Assembly (NCBI GenBank): GCA_900539645.1
Contig: UQCY01000097.1
Location: forward strand, 1 to 6,840
Source: an uncultured Clostridium sp.
Lineage (GTDB): Bacteria > Bacillota > Clostridia > Peptostreptococcales > Peptostreptococcaceae
Length of the DNA stretch: 6,840 bases
Direction: 5' to 3'
Under the pieces are notes generated by a model. That model saw only the letters and a program-made list of their open reading frames with translations, was not told where the DNA came from and did not search any database. Made by a program: the position numbers and the translations under genes. Below are positions 1 to 5,845 of the stretch, piece after piece. Position 1 is the stretch's first letter, and every line of letters starts with the position of its first letter.

Positions 1-56
1 AAAAATAAAAAATAATCTAATTAGAATAAAAAATAAAAATTTAATAAAAGTTAACG

Positions 57-98
57 AAATGCCTCTGTATCTTTATTGATATGGAGGTATTTTTATTT
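57..98 (+). terminator. Intrinsic terminator of an upstream gene outside the window
   Basis: Bases 57-71 pair with 78-92 in a 15-bp stem (three G-U wobbles) around a 6-nt loop. The core is GCCTC against GAGGT, and a T-rich tail (TTATTTAT) follows. Stem plus T-run oriented to the right fits Rho-independent termination of a + strand transcript entering from the left, so the dxr operon probably does not depend on read-through from that gene. The other strand lacks a T-run. Bases 1-56 are featureless A+T-rich sequence. Confidence 0.7.
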
Positions 99-112
99 AT
101 CTCTAAATGATA

Positions 113-141
113 TTTTAAAAATTTGTTCACAATGGTATAAT
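113..141 (+). promoter_or_regulatory. Extended -10 promoter for the dxr-rseP-ispG operon
   Basis: A perfect TATAAT at 136-141 is preceded by TG at 133-134, which gives the TGnTATAAT extended -10 element. The -35 position (about 113-118, TTTTAA) matches TTGACA poorly, as extended -10 promoters tolerate. Transcription would start near 148 and leave a leader of about 130 nt before dxr. The assignment is an inference from the motif. Confidence 0.6.
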
Positions 142-278
142 ATTTTGAAGGGACTAAAAAATAGTAAAGAAAAAATAAAGGTAAAAATTATACAATTAAA
201 AACATATGAAAGAATACTTAGATGATAAATACAAAAATAAAATTATAAAATTGTAGATGTTAGAAAGGGGAAAAAATT

Positions 279-1436
279 TTGAAAAAAATATCTATACTAG
301 GATCAACAGGGTCAATAGGGACACAGACATTAGACGTAATAAGAAAGAATCCAAGTGATTTTGAAGCAGTTGCAATATCTGCAAACAGCAATGTAAAAAT
401 GATACTTGAACAGATAGAAGAATTTAAACCTAAATATGCTGTAATGTATGAAGAAGCAAAAGCAGAAGAGTTAAAAAGCTTGCTTCCAGAAGGATGTACT
501 ACAGAGGTATTGTCAGGAATGGAAGGTCTTAAAAAAATATCTTCACTAGATGAAATAGACGTTGTACTTACTGCAGTTGTAGGTATGATAGGACTTGTTC
601 CCACAATATGTGCGATAGAAAGCAAAAAAGACATAGCACTTGCAAATAAGGAAACTTTAGTAACTGCTGGGGAATTAGTAATGAAGGCAGCAAAAGAAAA
701 TGGAGTTAAAATACTTCCTGTAGATAGCGAACACAGTGCGGTGTTCCAGAGTTTAAATGGAGAAAACAAAAGAGATGTAGAAAAGATAATACTAACTGCA
801 TCTGGAGGGCCATTTAGAGGTAAGAAAAAAGAAGATTTAGTAAATATAACTAAAAATGAAGCTCTAAAACACCCTAACTGGGATATGGGTAGAAAGATAA
901 GTATAGACTCATCTACTTTAATGAATAAAGGACTTGAAGTTATAGAAGCTAAGTGGTTATTTGATGTAGAGGCTGAGGACATAGATGTTGTAGTTCATCC
1001 TCAGAGTATAGTTCACTCAATGGTTCAGTATAGAGATAGCTCTGTAATAGCTCAGTTAGGCTGTCCAGATATGAGACTTCCAATTCAGTATGCACTTACT
1101 TATCCAGACAGAATGGAAACAGATTTTGAAAGACTAGATTTTAGAAAAGCATCACAGCTTACATTTGAAGAACCAGATTTAGAAACATTCCCATGCTTAA
1201 AACTTGCGTATGAATGTTTAAAAGCTGGGGGAACATATTGTGCAGTATTAAATGCAGCAAATGAAATAGTTGTAAATGAATTTTTAGAGGATAGAATAGG
1301 ATTCTATGATATTCCTAAGTACATAAAAATGGCACTTGATGCACATGAAAGCATAGAAAATGCAACTCTTGAACAAATATTAGAAATAGATTTAGAAACA
1401 AGAGAATATGTAAAGGGATTAATAGAAAATAATTAA
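279..1436 (+). CDS. dxr: 1-deoxy-D-xylulose 5-phosphate reductoisomerase (MEP pathway)
   Basis: This cytoplasmic enzyme rearranges and reduces 1-deoxy-D-xylulose 5-phosphate to 2-C-methyl-D-erythritol 4-phosphate with NADPH and a divalent metal, the committed step of MEP isoprenoid synthesis and the target of fosmidomycin. At 385 aa it is full length (E. coli 398). The N-terminal NADPH motif GSTGSIG is at residues 8-14 and LANKETLV at 121-128. The metal ligands fit Asp149 and Glu151 in [11 protein letters not shown] plus Glu220 in MNKGLE. The substrate-binding TASGGPF (173-179) and KHPNWDMG (197-204) segments are present, followed by the conserved [11 protein letters not shown] stretch. The start is TTG at 279, chosen because GAAAGGGG (263-270) lies 8 nt upstream and the NADPH motif falls where the family has it. 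First gene of the operon; rseP begins 23 nt after its stop. Confidence 0.97.
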   Translation: MKKISILGSTGSIGTQTLDVIRKNPSDFEAVAISANSNVKMILEQIEEFKPKYAVMYEEAKAEELKSLLPEGCTTEVLSGMEGLKKISSLDEIDVVLTAVVGMIGLVPTICAIESKKDIALANKETLVTAGELVMKAAKENGVKILPVDSEHSAVFQSLNGENKRDVEKIILTASGGPFRGKKKEDLVNITKNEALKHPNWDMGRKISIDSSTLMNKGLEVIEAKWLFDVEAEDIDVVVHPQSIVHSMVQYRDSSVIAQLGCPDMRLPIQYALTYPDRMETDFERLDFRKASQLTFEEPDLETFPCLKLAYECLKAGGTYCAVLNAANEIVVNEFLEDRIGFYDIPKYIKMALDAHESIENATLEQILEIDLETREYVKGLIENN

Positions 1437-1459
1437 ACTAGAAATAAAGGGGGAAATCT

Positions 1460-2494
1460 ATGAGTGTTTTAAAAATAGTTTTTATAGTATTGTTATTTAG
1501 TTTTATGATATTATTCCACGAATTAGGTCATTTTATATTTGCTAAAAGAAGTGGGATAGGTATTTTAGAATTTGCAGTTGGTATGGGACCAAAAGTTTGG
1601 AGCACTAAAAAAGGTGAGACAGAGTACTCTATAAGACTTATACCAATAGGTGGATTTGTTGCTATGGCAGGAGAAGACGGAGCTGAGAATAATCCAGAAG
1701 AAACTAATATGGATTCTTTTGGAGATAAGACAATATGGCAGAGAGTTCAGACAATAGCAGCAGGGCCTATATTCAACATAATACTTACAGTAGTACTTTT
1801 AACAGGAGTATTTACTTACATTGGAACTCCTCAGACAGAGCTTGCAAATGTTGTTAAAGGAACACCAGCTTACGAAGCGGGTATAGAGCCAGGTGATAAA
1901 GTAGTTGAAATAGGCGGAATGGAAATAAAAAATTGGGCAGATGTTTCAGCTGCTGTAGATAAATCAGGAAATAAGAAAACAGAAATAGTAGTAGACAGAG
2001 ATGGAAAAGAAAAAACTTTTGAAATAACTCCAGAAAAATCAAAAGATAATAAATATATACTTGGAATAGAAGCTAAGATGAGTAGAAATCCTTTTACAGC
2101 TATAAAAAATGCTGTAGTATCTACTTGGGAAATGAGTATTCAGATGGTTACGTTTGTAGTTCAGTTATTTACAGGAAACCTTCCAATGAAGTTAACTGAT
2201 GCTGTAGGTGGTCCAGTTGCAGTTGTTTCTGTGGTAAATGAAGCAAGTAAGGTTGGAGTAGTAAATCTTGTATATGTAATGGCTGTGTTGAGTTTAAATT
2301 TAGGTATACTTAATCTTGTACCATTCCCAGCACTAGATGGATTTAGATTATTAATGCTTCTTATAGAGTTCTTGAGAGGTGGTAAGAAACTAGATCCTGA
2401 AAAAGAAGGTTTTGTGAATATGATAGGTTTTGCAGCGTTGATGGCATTTATAGTGTTTATCACTTACAACGATATTTTAAAACTGATTAGATAG
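1460..2494 (+). CDS. rseP: RseP/RasP-type site-2 membrane metalloprotease
   Basis: Zinc intramembrane protease of the M50 (site-2 protease) family, embedded in the cytoplasmic membrane. Relatives cut anti-sigma factors within the membrane after a first cleavage and also clear remnant signal peptides. The zinc motif HELGH is at residues 20-24 inside the first hydrophobic segment (about 4-28). A second hydrophobic stretch lies near 100-122. One PDZ domain spans about 125-195, with the core GTPAYEAGIEPGDKVVEIGG. The third metal ligand is Asp293 in the NLVPFPALDG motif (285-294), and a last membrane segment lies near 320-337. The 344-aa length fits Gram-positive versions with one PDZ domain rather than the two-PDZ E. 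coli form. ATG follows AAAGGGGG (1446-1453). It sits between two MEP-pathway genes, a conserved clostridial order. Its natural substrate cannot be told from this window. Confidence 0.95.
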   Translation: MSVLKIVFIVLLFSFMILFHELGHFIFAKRSGIGILEFAVGMGPKVWSTKKGETEYSIRLIPIGGFVAMAGEDGAENNPEETNMDSFGDKTIWQRVQTIAAGPIFNIILTVVLLTGVFTYIGTPQTELANVVKGTPAYEAGIEPGDKVVEIGGMEIKNWADVSAAVDKSGNKKTEIVVDRDGKEKTFEITPEKSKDNKYILGIEAKMSRNPFTAIKNAVVSTWEMSIQMVTFVVQLFTGNLPMKLTDAVGGPVAVVSVVNEASKVGVVNLVYVMAVLSLNLGILNLVPFPALDGFRLLMLLIEFLRGGKKLDPEKEGFVNMIGFAALMAFIVFITYNDILKLIR

Positions 2495-2497
2495 ATA

Positions 2498-2535
2498 TAA
2501 TTTATATAGAATAAATATTTAGATAATATAAATTA
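2498..2535 (+). promoter_or_regulatory. A-U-only hairpin next to the ispG ribosome binding site
   Basis: Bases 2498-2507 are the perfect reverse complement of 2526-2535, giving a 10-bp all-A/T stem with an 18-nt loop. The stem ends on the first base of the AGGAGGG Shine-Dalgarno (2535-2541). It fills most of the 53-nt rseP-ispG gap. It could slightly modulate ispG translation or mRNA processing. However, all-A/T inverted repeats arise easily by chance in DNA this A+T-rich. Confidence 0.25.
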
Positions 2536-2547
2536 GGAGGGATAAAT

Positions 2548-3603
2548 TTGAGTTATCAGAGAAAGAAAACAAGAGTAGTTACTTGTGGAAATGTAAAAAT
2601 CGGTGGAGATAATCCAATATCAGTTCAGTCTATGGCAAATACTGATACTAGAGATGCAAAAGCCACAATAGCACAGATAAAGAGATTAGAAGAAGCTGGT
2701 TGTGAATTAGTAAGGGTAGCTGTTCCTGATATGGAAGCTGCTGAAAAAATAGCAGAAATAAAAGCAGGGATAAATATTCCTCTAATAGCTGATATTCACT
2801 TTGACTACAGACTTGCACTTAAAGCTATAGAACAGGGAATTGATGGAGTTAGAATAAACCCAGGAAATATAGGCGATAAGGAAAGAGTTAGAGAAGTTGT
2901 AGAAGCTTGTAAAGCAAATAATATAGGAATAAGAATCGGTGTAAATGGTGGTTCACTTGAAAAACATCTTTTAGAAAAATACGGTGAACCTTGTGCAGAG
3001 GCTATGGTTGAAAGTGCAATGGGACATATAAAAATTCTTGAAGATTTAGATTTCCACGATATAGTTATATCACTTAAAAACTCAGATATATTCAGAACTG
3101 TTGAAGCTTACGAACTTATGTCTGAAAAGGTCGATTACCCACTACACATAGGTATAACTGAATCTGGAAGTATTAAAAGAGGAACTATAAAATCTTCAAT
3201 AGGTGTAGGAAGTCTTTTAATGAAAGGCATAGGAGATACTATGAGAATTTCACTTACAGGAGATCCTGTTGAAGAGGTGAAAGTAGGTAAGGATATACTT
3301 AGAAGTCTTGGACTTTTAAACGATAAGATAAAAATAATTTCTTGCCCAACTTGCGGTAGAACTCAGATAGATTTAATTGATATGGTTAATGAAGCTGAGG
3401 AAAGAATAGGAAATCTTGATAAGGACATAACTGTTGCGATAATGGGTTGTGTTGTTAATGGCCCTGGAGAAGCTAGAGAAGCCGATATAGGAATCGCTGG
3501 TGGAAAAGGTGAAGGACTGTTATTTAAAAAAGGTGAGATAATAAGAAAAATACCTGCTGAAAATTTAATAGATGAGTTAGTTAAAGAGATAGAAACTTTA
3601 TAA
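2548..3603 (+). CDS. ispG: (E)-4-hydroxy-3-methylbut-2-enyl diphosphate synthase (Fe4S4, MEP pathway)
   Basis: IspG (GcpE) converts 2-C-methyl-D-erythritol 2,4-cyclodiphosphate to HMBPP, the penultimate step of the MEP pathway, by a reductive reaction on an Fe4S4 cluster fed by flavodoxin or ferredoxin. The protein is 351 aa. The N-terminal TIM-barrel holds [11 protein letters not shown] (26-36), [13 protein letters not shown] (78-90) and RINPGNIG (102-109). The C-terminal cluster domain supplies Cys266 and Cys269 (SCPTCGRTQ), Cys301 and Glu308 ([10 protein letters not shown]), the ligand set known for the bacterial enzyme. This is the short two-domain form without the plant-type insertion. 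The start is TTG, preceded by AGGAGGG (2535-2541) with 6 nt spacing, and [10 protein letters not shown] follows as expected for the N-terminus. Last gene of the operon, with a terminator directly after the stop. Confidence 0.97.
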   Translation: MSYQRKKTRVVTCGNVKIGGDNPISVQSMANTDTRDAKATIAQIKRLEEAGCELVRVAVPDMEAAEKIAEIKAGINIPLIADIHFDYRLALKAIEQGIDGVRINPGNIGDKERVREVVEACKANNIGIRIGVNGGSLEKHLLEKYGEPCAEAMVESAMGHIKILEDLDFHDIVISLKNSDIFRTVEAYELMSEKVDYPLHIGITESGSIKRGTIKSSIGVGSLLMKGIGDTMRISLTGDPVEEVKVGKDILRSLGLLNDKIKIISCPTCGRTQIDLIDMVNEAEERIGNLDKDITVAIMGCVVNGPGEAREADIGIAGGKGEGLLFKKGEIIRKIPAENLIDELVKEIETL

Positions 3604-3607
3604 AAAT

Positions 3608-3646
3608 GAGAGACTGTTGCAAACTTTGTGACAGTCTCTTTCTTTT
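3608..3646 (+). terminator. Intrinsic terminator after ispG, possibly bidirectional
   Basis: GAGACTGT (3610-3617) pairs with ACAGTCTC (3631-3638). The stem extends outward by A-T at 3609/3639 and inward through wobbles and GCAA/TTGT pairing. On the + strand the run TTTCTTTT follows. On the - strand the stem is followed by CA and then five T (complement of 3602-3606), so the hairpin may also stop transcripts of the convergent sulfurtransferase gene. The - strand role is an inference; no better terminator for that gene was seen. Confidence 0.85.
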
Positions 3647-3675
3647 GGAATGCTTAAGCTCACAAATAATCTCCT

Positions 3676-3781
3676 CTCCAGGCTTCAGCGACTCGCACTT
3701 TTATATAACACATTTATAAGCTGCAAGCGCCCCATACCTATAAGTGTGTTAAAAAATAGTATGGGGCGCTGAAGACTGGAG
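3676..3781. repeat. Cluster of nested, mutually exclusive inverted repeats between convergent genes
   Basis: Three long complementary pairs lie within 106 bases. Pair A is 3676-3690 with 3767-3781, 14 of 15 matched, with GCTTCAGCG against CGCTGAAG at its core. Pair B is 3726-3737 with 3759-3770, a perfect 12 bp including GCGCCCCATAC. Pair C is 3706-3718 with 3739-3751, 13 bp with one G-U. B and C interlock, because the left arm of B lies in the loop of C. A and B compete for 3767-3770. The segment is richer in G+C than its surroundings and has no T-run placed to make a terminator. It could be a palindromic intergenic repeat or miniature element with imperfect terminal inverted repeats, or a structured RNA. 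I saw no clear target-site duplication. Confidence 0.55.
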
Positions 3782-3825
3782 TAAAGAGGAATATAACTCT
3801 TGTCCTTTTTAATTATAAAGTTATT

Positions 3826-4680
3826 TTATTCGTTTCCTGTTTTTATTTCATTTTCTTCATAAGTAATCCAATCTGAGAAGCTTCCTGGATATATTTTATG
3901 TGGTACGTCAAACTGTTTTAGTGCTAAACCGTTAACACAAGCAGCTATACCAGAACCACAAGATAAAATTATCTCTTTATCAGTATTTATTAAATCTTTA
4001 AAATGTTCTTTTAAGAATTCGGCATCTTTGTATGAACCATTTTCAAAATTATCATTTAAAATATCTTTAAAGAAGTAGTTTTTAGCACTTGGAATATGAC
4101 CAGCTTTAGAATATGCAGGTTCAACTATTCCCTGATATCTCTCATTTGAACGAGAGTCTATTATTATAGTATTTGGATCGTATAATCTTTCTTTAACGTA
4201 TTCCATATCTACCATTGTATTTTTATCTAAGTTTAAAGTTATTTTCTTGTCTGTATGATTAGCTTCTGGTATTTTAGATTCTAATTTACCACCAGCATGT
4301 ACAAATGCAGGAAGACCACCGTCTAAAACATCTACATTTTTAATTCCCATGTACATAAGCTGATACATAAGTTTTGAAGGTCCATTTAAATCACCTTCAT
4401 CATAAGTAACTATGTATGTATCGTTGTCTATACCCATTTTTTCTAATTTAGCAGCCAGTTCTTCTGGGTCTGCAAGTGGGTTAAAACCACCATGTTCAGT
4501 TACAGGAGCAGATAGATCTTTATCCACATCTAAAATATATGCCCCTTTTATATGGCCTATTTTATAAGCTCTAGCTCCGTACCCTCTATCAAGAAGGTCA
4601 AATCTACAGTCTATAAGTACCATATCTTCATTATTTTCCAATTTTTTTATTAAATCAGTTGCTGATATTAAGTTTTTCAA
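3826..4680 (-). CDS. Two-domain sulfurtransferase (3-mercaptopyruvate sulfurtransferase / rhodanese type)
   Basis: Cytoplasmic enzyme that moves a sulfane sulfur from a donor (3-mercaptopyruvate or thiosulfate) to a thiophilic acceptor through a cysteine persulfide. With the chosen start it is 284 aa, close to E. coli SseA (281). The N-terminal rhodanese domain (about 4-130) has no catalytic cysteine: its loop reads TYDEGDLNG. The C-terminal domain (about 155-275) has Cys241 in SCGSGIAAC. The CGSG loop resembles mercaptopyruvate sulfurtransferases rather than the CRKG of thiosulfate rhodaneses, so that donor is favoured but unproven. AGHIPSAKN (193-201) is the usual second-domain signature. 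The start is TTG at 4680-4678, behind GGAGG (4693-4689) with 8 nt spacing. An in-frame ATG at 4725 adds 15 residues unlike the family, runs through the Shine-Dalgarno and abuts the likely -10. Single gene, convergent with ispG and divergent from the GntR operon. Confidence 0.9.
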   Translation of the reverse strand: MKNLISATDLIKKLENNEDMVLIDCRFDLLDRGYGARAYKIGHIKGAYILDVDKDLSAPVTEHGGFNPLADPEELAAKLEKMGIDNDTYIVTYDEGDLNGPSKLMYQLMYMGIKNVDVLDGGLPAFVHAGGKLESKIPEANHTDKKITLNLDKNTMVDMEYVKERLYDPNTIIIDSRSNERYQGIVEPAYSKAGHIPSAKNYFFKDILNDNFENGSYKDAEFLKEHFKDLINTDKEIILSCGSGIAACVNGLALKQFDVPHKIYPGSFSDWITYEENEIKTGNE

Positions 4681-4688
4681 AAAAATCG

Positions 4689-4693
4689 CCTCC
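4689..4693 (-). promoter_or_regulatory. Shine-Dalgarno fixing the sulfurtransferase TTG start
   Basis: On the - strand GGAGG sits 8 nt before TTG (4680-4678). It lies inside the longer reading frame that opens with ATG at 4725, and no comparable site precedes that ATG. This supports the shorter protein. Confidence 0.8.
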
Positions 4694-4701
4694 GTATTAT
4701 A

Positions 4702-4718
4702 TCTGCAATTATTGCAGA
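4702..4718. promoter_or_regulatory. 17-bp palindrome upstream of the sulfurtransferase gene, operator candidate
   Basis: TCTGCAAT (4702-4709) and ATTGCAGA (4711-4718) are perfect inverted repeats around one central base. The element lies between the putative -10 (4726-4731) and the Shine-Dalgarno (4689-4693), roughly at positions +1 to +17 of the transcript. A dimeric repressor bound there would block initiation. It could also form a small 5' hairpin, though the 1-nt loop forces some pairs to open. The regulator is unknown. Confidence 0.45.
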
Positions 4719-4725
4719 ATAACAT

Positions 4726-4731
4726 ATTATA
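4726..4731 (-). promoter_or_regulatory. Putative -10 box of the sulfurtransferase promoter
   Basis: The - strand reads TATAAT here, within CTATATAATATG, about 45 nt before the TTG start. No convincing -35 lies 16-18 bp further upstream (17-bp spacing gives TACGGT), so the promoter may be weak or activator-dependent. TATAAT-like words are common in such A+T-rich DNA. Confidence 0.4.
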
Positions 4732-4829
4732 TAGGTGTTAAAAAATTTACCGTATACTTTAATATTAGTACAAAAGAAAGAACTAGTAAATATATATAAA
4801 AACAAAAAAATAAAATTTTTTGAAAAATA

Positions 4830-4858
4830 TTGACATATAGAGAAGTATAGTATATATT
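4830..4858 (+). promoter_or_regulatory. Sigma-A type promoter of the GntR/ABC operon
   Basis: A perfect -35 TTGACA (4830-4835) is followed after 17 bp by the -10 TATATT (4853-4858). The A/T-tract sequence upstream (about 4800-4828) could act as an UP element. Transcription would start near 4865, giving a leader of about 85 nt. It is the best housekeeping promoter in the window. Confidence 0.75.
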
Positions 4859-4868
4859 TTAGTTAAGG

Positions 4869-4888
4869 AGTTAGTTACTCAACTAACT
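4869..4888. promoter_or_regulatory. Inverted repeat just after the GntR promoter, candidate autoregulatory operator
   Basis: AGTTAGTT (4869-4876) and AACTAACT (4881-4888) are perfect 8-bp inverted repeats around ACTC. They start about 4 nt after the predicted transcription start, where bound repressor would block RNA polymerase. GntR proteins of the YtrA type usually repress their own operon from such a site, so the first gene's product is the natural candidate ligand. The motif has not been matched to a published consensus. Confidence 0.55.
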
Positions 4889-4936
4889 AACCAATAAACA
4901 AGAAATTGATTTCAATCAAATAAATAGTTATTTGAG

Positions 4937-4944
4937 AAAGGAGG
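4937..4944 (+). promoter_or_regulatory. Shine-Dalgarno fixing the GntR regulator start at ATG 4950
   Basis: AAAGGAGG ends 5 nt before ATG at 4950. The reading frame can be extended back to TTG at 4932, but that codon lies just before and runs into this ribosome binding site, so the ATG is the start. Confidence 0.9.
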
Positions 4945-4949
4945 AGCCT

Positions 4950-5309
4950 ATGAAATTTGTTTTAAATAGCGAAGAACCTATATTTATACAGATAGCTAGA
5001 GCGATAGAGGATGAAATACTCATAGATGGAATAGGAGAAAATGAGCAAGTACCTTCGACAACAGAAATTTCAAAAACGTATGAAATAAATCCAGCTACAG
5101 TGTTAAAGGGAATGAATATACTGGTAGATCAAGAAATACTATATAAAAAAAGAGGTAGGGGAATGTTCGTGGCAGAAGGAGCAAAAAAAATAATAATAAA
5201 GGCGAGAAAAGAAAAATTTATAAATGAATCGCTAGTATCTTTTTTAGAAGAAGCTAAAAAATTAGGAATAAGTAAAGAAGAATTAGTAGATATAATTAGA
5301 AAAGGATAA
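4950..5309 (+). CDS. GntR-family transcriptional regulator, YtrA subfamily
   Basis: DNA-binding repressor of 119 aa, the short GntR type without a large effector domain. The winged helix-turn-helix covers about 10-76: PIFIQIARAIEDEI is the first helix region, VPSTTEISKTYEINPATVLKGMNIL holds the turn and recognition helix (about 47-58), and LYKKRGRGMFV is the wing. A lysine-rich linker and a short helical tail (85-119) follow, probably for dimerisation. YtrA-type genes usually lead operons with an ABC ATPase and a permease, as here, and repress them; in Bacillus subtilis the ytr operon responds to some cell-wall-active antibiotics. The inverted repeat at 4869-4888 is its likely site. The inducer is unknown. 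The following ATPase gene starts 21 nt downstream. Confidence 0.9.
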   Translation: MKFVLNSEEPIFIQIARAIEDEILIDGIGENEQVPSTTEISKTYEINPATVLKGMNILVDQEILYKKRGRGMFVAEGAKKIIIKARKEKFINESLVSFLEEAKKLGISKEELVDIIRKG

Positions 5310-5315
5310 AATATA

Positions 5316-5323
5316 AAAGGAGG
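5316..5323 (+). promoter_or_regulatory. Intact ribosome binding site in front of the broken ABC ATPase gene
   Basis: AAAGGAGG lies 7 nt before ATG at 5331. Translation should still start efficiently and make the 43-residue stub before the stop at 5460-5462. An undecayed site suggests the gene was inactivated recently. Confidence 0.85.
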
Positions 5324-5330
5324 AATAGTC

Positions 5331-5844
5331 ATGAGTGCAACTCTTAGAATACAAGGATTGAGCAAAAAATTTGGAAAACAAGTAGTATTAGATAATATAA
5401 ATTTAGAAGTAGAGCCTGGACATATATACGGAATACTTGGTAGAAATGGTAGATGTAGCTAATAGAAAAATATTCTATGAAGAGTTAATGGAAAAATATT
5501 CAGAAGACATGGGAACATACATAATAATAACTCATCAAGTTGGAGAAATAGAAAGAATAATAGAAAAGTTAATAATAATCGACGAAAATAAAATTGGTGT
5601 ATATGAGGATGTGGATAACTTCAAAAGTAAATCAAACTTATTATCTGGAAAAGATGAAGATTTAAAGAAATTATCATTCTATGGAGAGTCAAAAGAATTA
5701 AAAAAATTTGGATCTACAAAGACAATTTTCTACTATGGAAATATATCAGGCGATGATTTAGAAACAATAAAAGAAAAGAGAATAGAAGTTGTGAAGGCAG
5801 AATTTGAAGATGCATTCGTAACAATTACGAAAGAGGTGAATTAA
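5331..5844 (+). pseudogene. ABC transporter ATP-binding protein (YtrB-like), inactivated by internal deletion and frameshift
   Basis: From ATG 5331 the frame reads a normal ABC ATPase N-terminus (LRIQGLSKKFGKQVVLDNINLEVEPGHIYGILGRNG) but turns into RCS and stops at 5460-5462 after 43 residues. It stops inside Walker A, before its lysine. From about 5449 another frame carries the C-terminal part of the same family: VDVANRKIFYEEL, which fits the D-loop region just after Walker B, then the H-loop in IITHQVGEIER (His at 5533-5535) and a C-terminal domain to 5844. The Walker A lysine, Q-loop, LSGGQ signature and Walker B are all missing. I estimate about 110-120 residues lost against a family length near 290. 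The remaining junction also needs a frameshift. No good ribosome binding site precedes the second part. Neither piece can be an ATPase, but the downstream fragment reads cleanly, so the lesion looks young, or is an assembly collapse. Confidence 0.85.
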
Positions 5845-5845
5845 G

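Noticed and set aside
206..256. 16-codon frame (MKEYLDDKYKNKIIKL) in the dxr leader as a leader peptide
   Set aside because: No Shine-Dalgarno precedes it and short open frames are expected by chance in A+T-rich DNA.
260..982. 240-codon open frame on the - strand opposite dxr
   Set aside because: It is the antisense shadow of dxr: low-complexity Ser/Ile/Phe-rich translation, no ribosome binding site, and dxr itself is unmistakable.
1854..2463. Minus-strand frames opposite rseP (62 and 100 codons)
   Set aside because: They are antisense to a clear site-2 protease with no motif or start signal of their own.
3726..3770. The G+C-rich 12-bp stem as an intrinsic terminator
   Set aside because: Neither strand has a T-run directly after the stem; the ispG hairpin at 3608-3640 fits that role better.
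4681..4725. N-terminal extension of the sulfurtransferase from ATG 4725
   Set aside because: The ATG abuts the predicted -10, the extension runs through the palindrome and the Shine-Dalgarno, and the protein from TTG 4680 matches the family length.
5129..5365. 78-codon frame on the - strand over the end of the regulator gene
   Set aside because: It overlaps the GntR gene and the ribosome binding site of the next gene, and has no motif; it is a shadow.
5440..5462. Programmed ribosomal frameshift restoring the ABC ATPase
   Set aside because: No slippery heptamer with a downstream structure was seen, and a frame change could not restore the missing Walker A lysine, Q-loop, signature and Walker B.
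5437..5844. A separate 135-codon gene starting at TTG 5437
   Set aside because: No ribosome binding site precedes it, and it begins inside the D-loop region of an ABC ATPase, so it is the 3' part of the broken gene.
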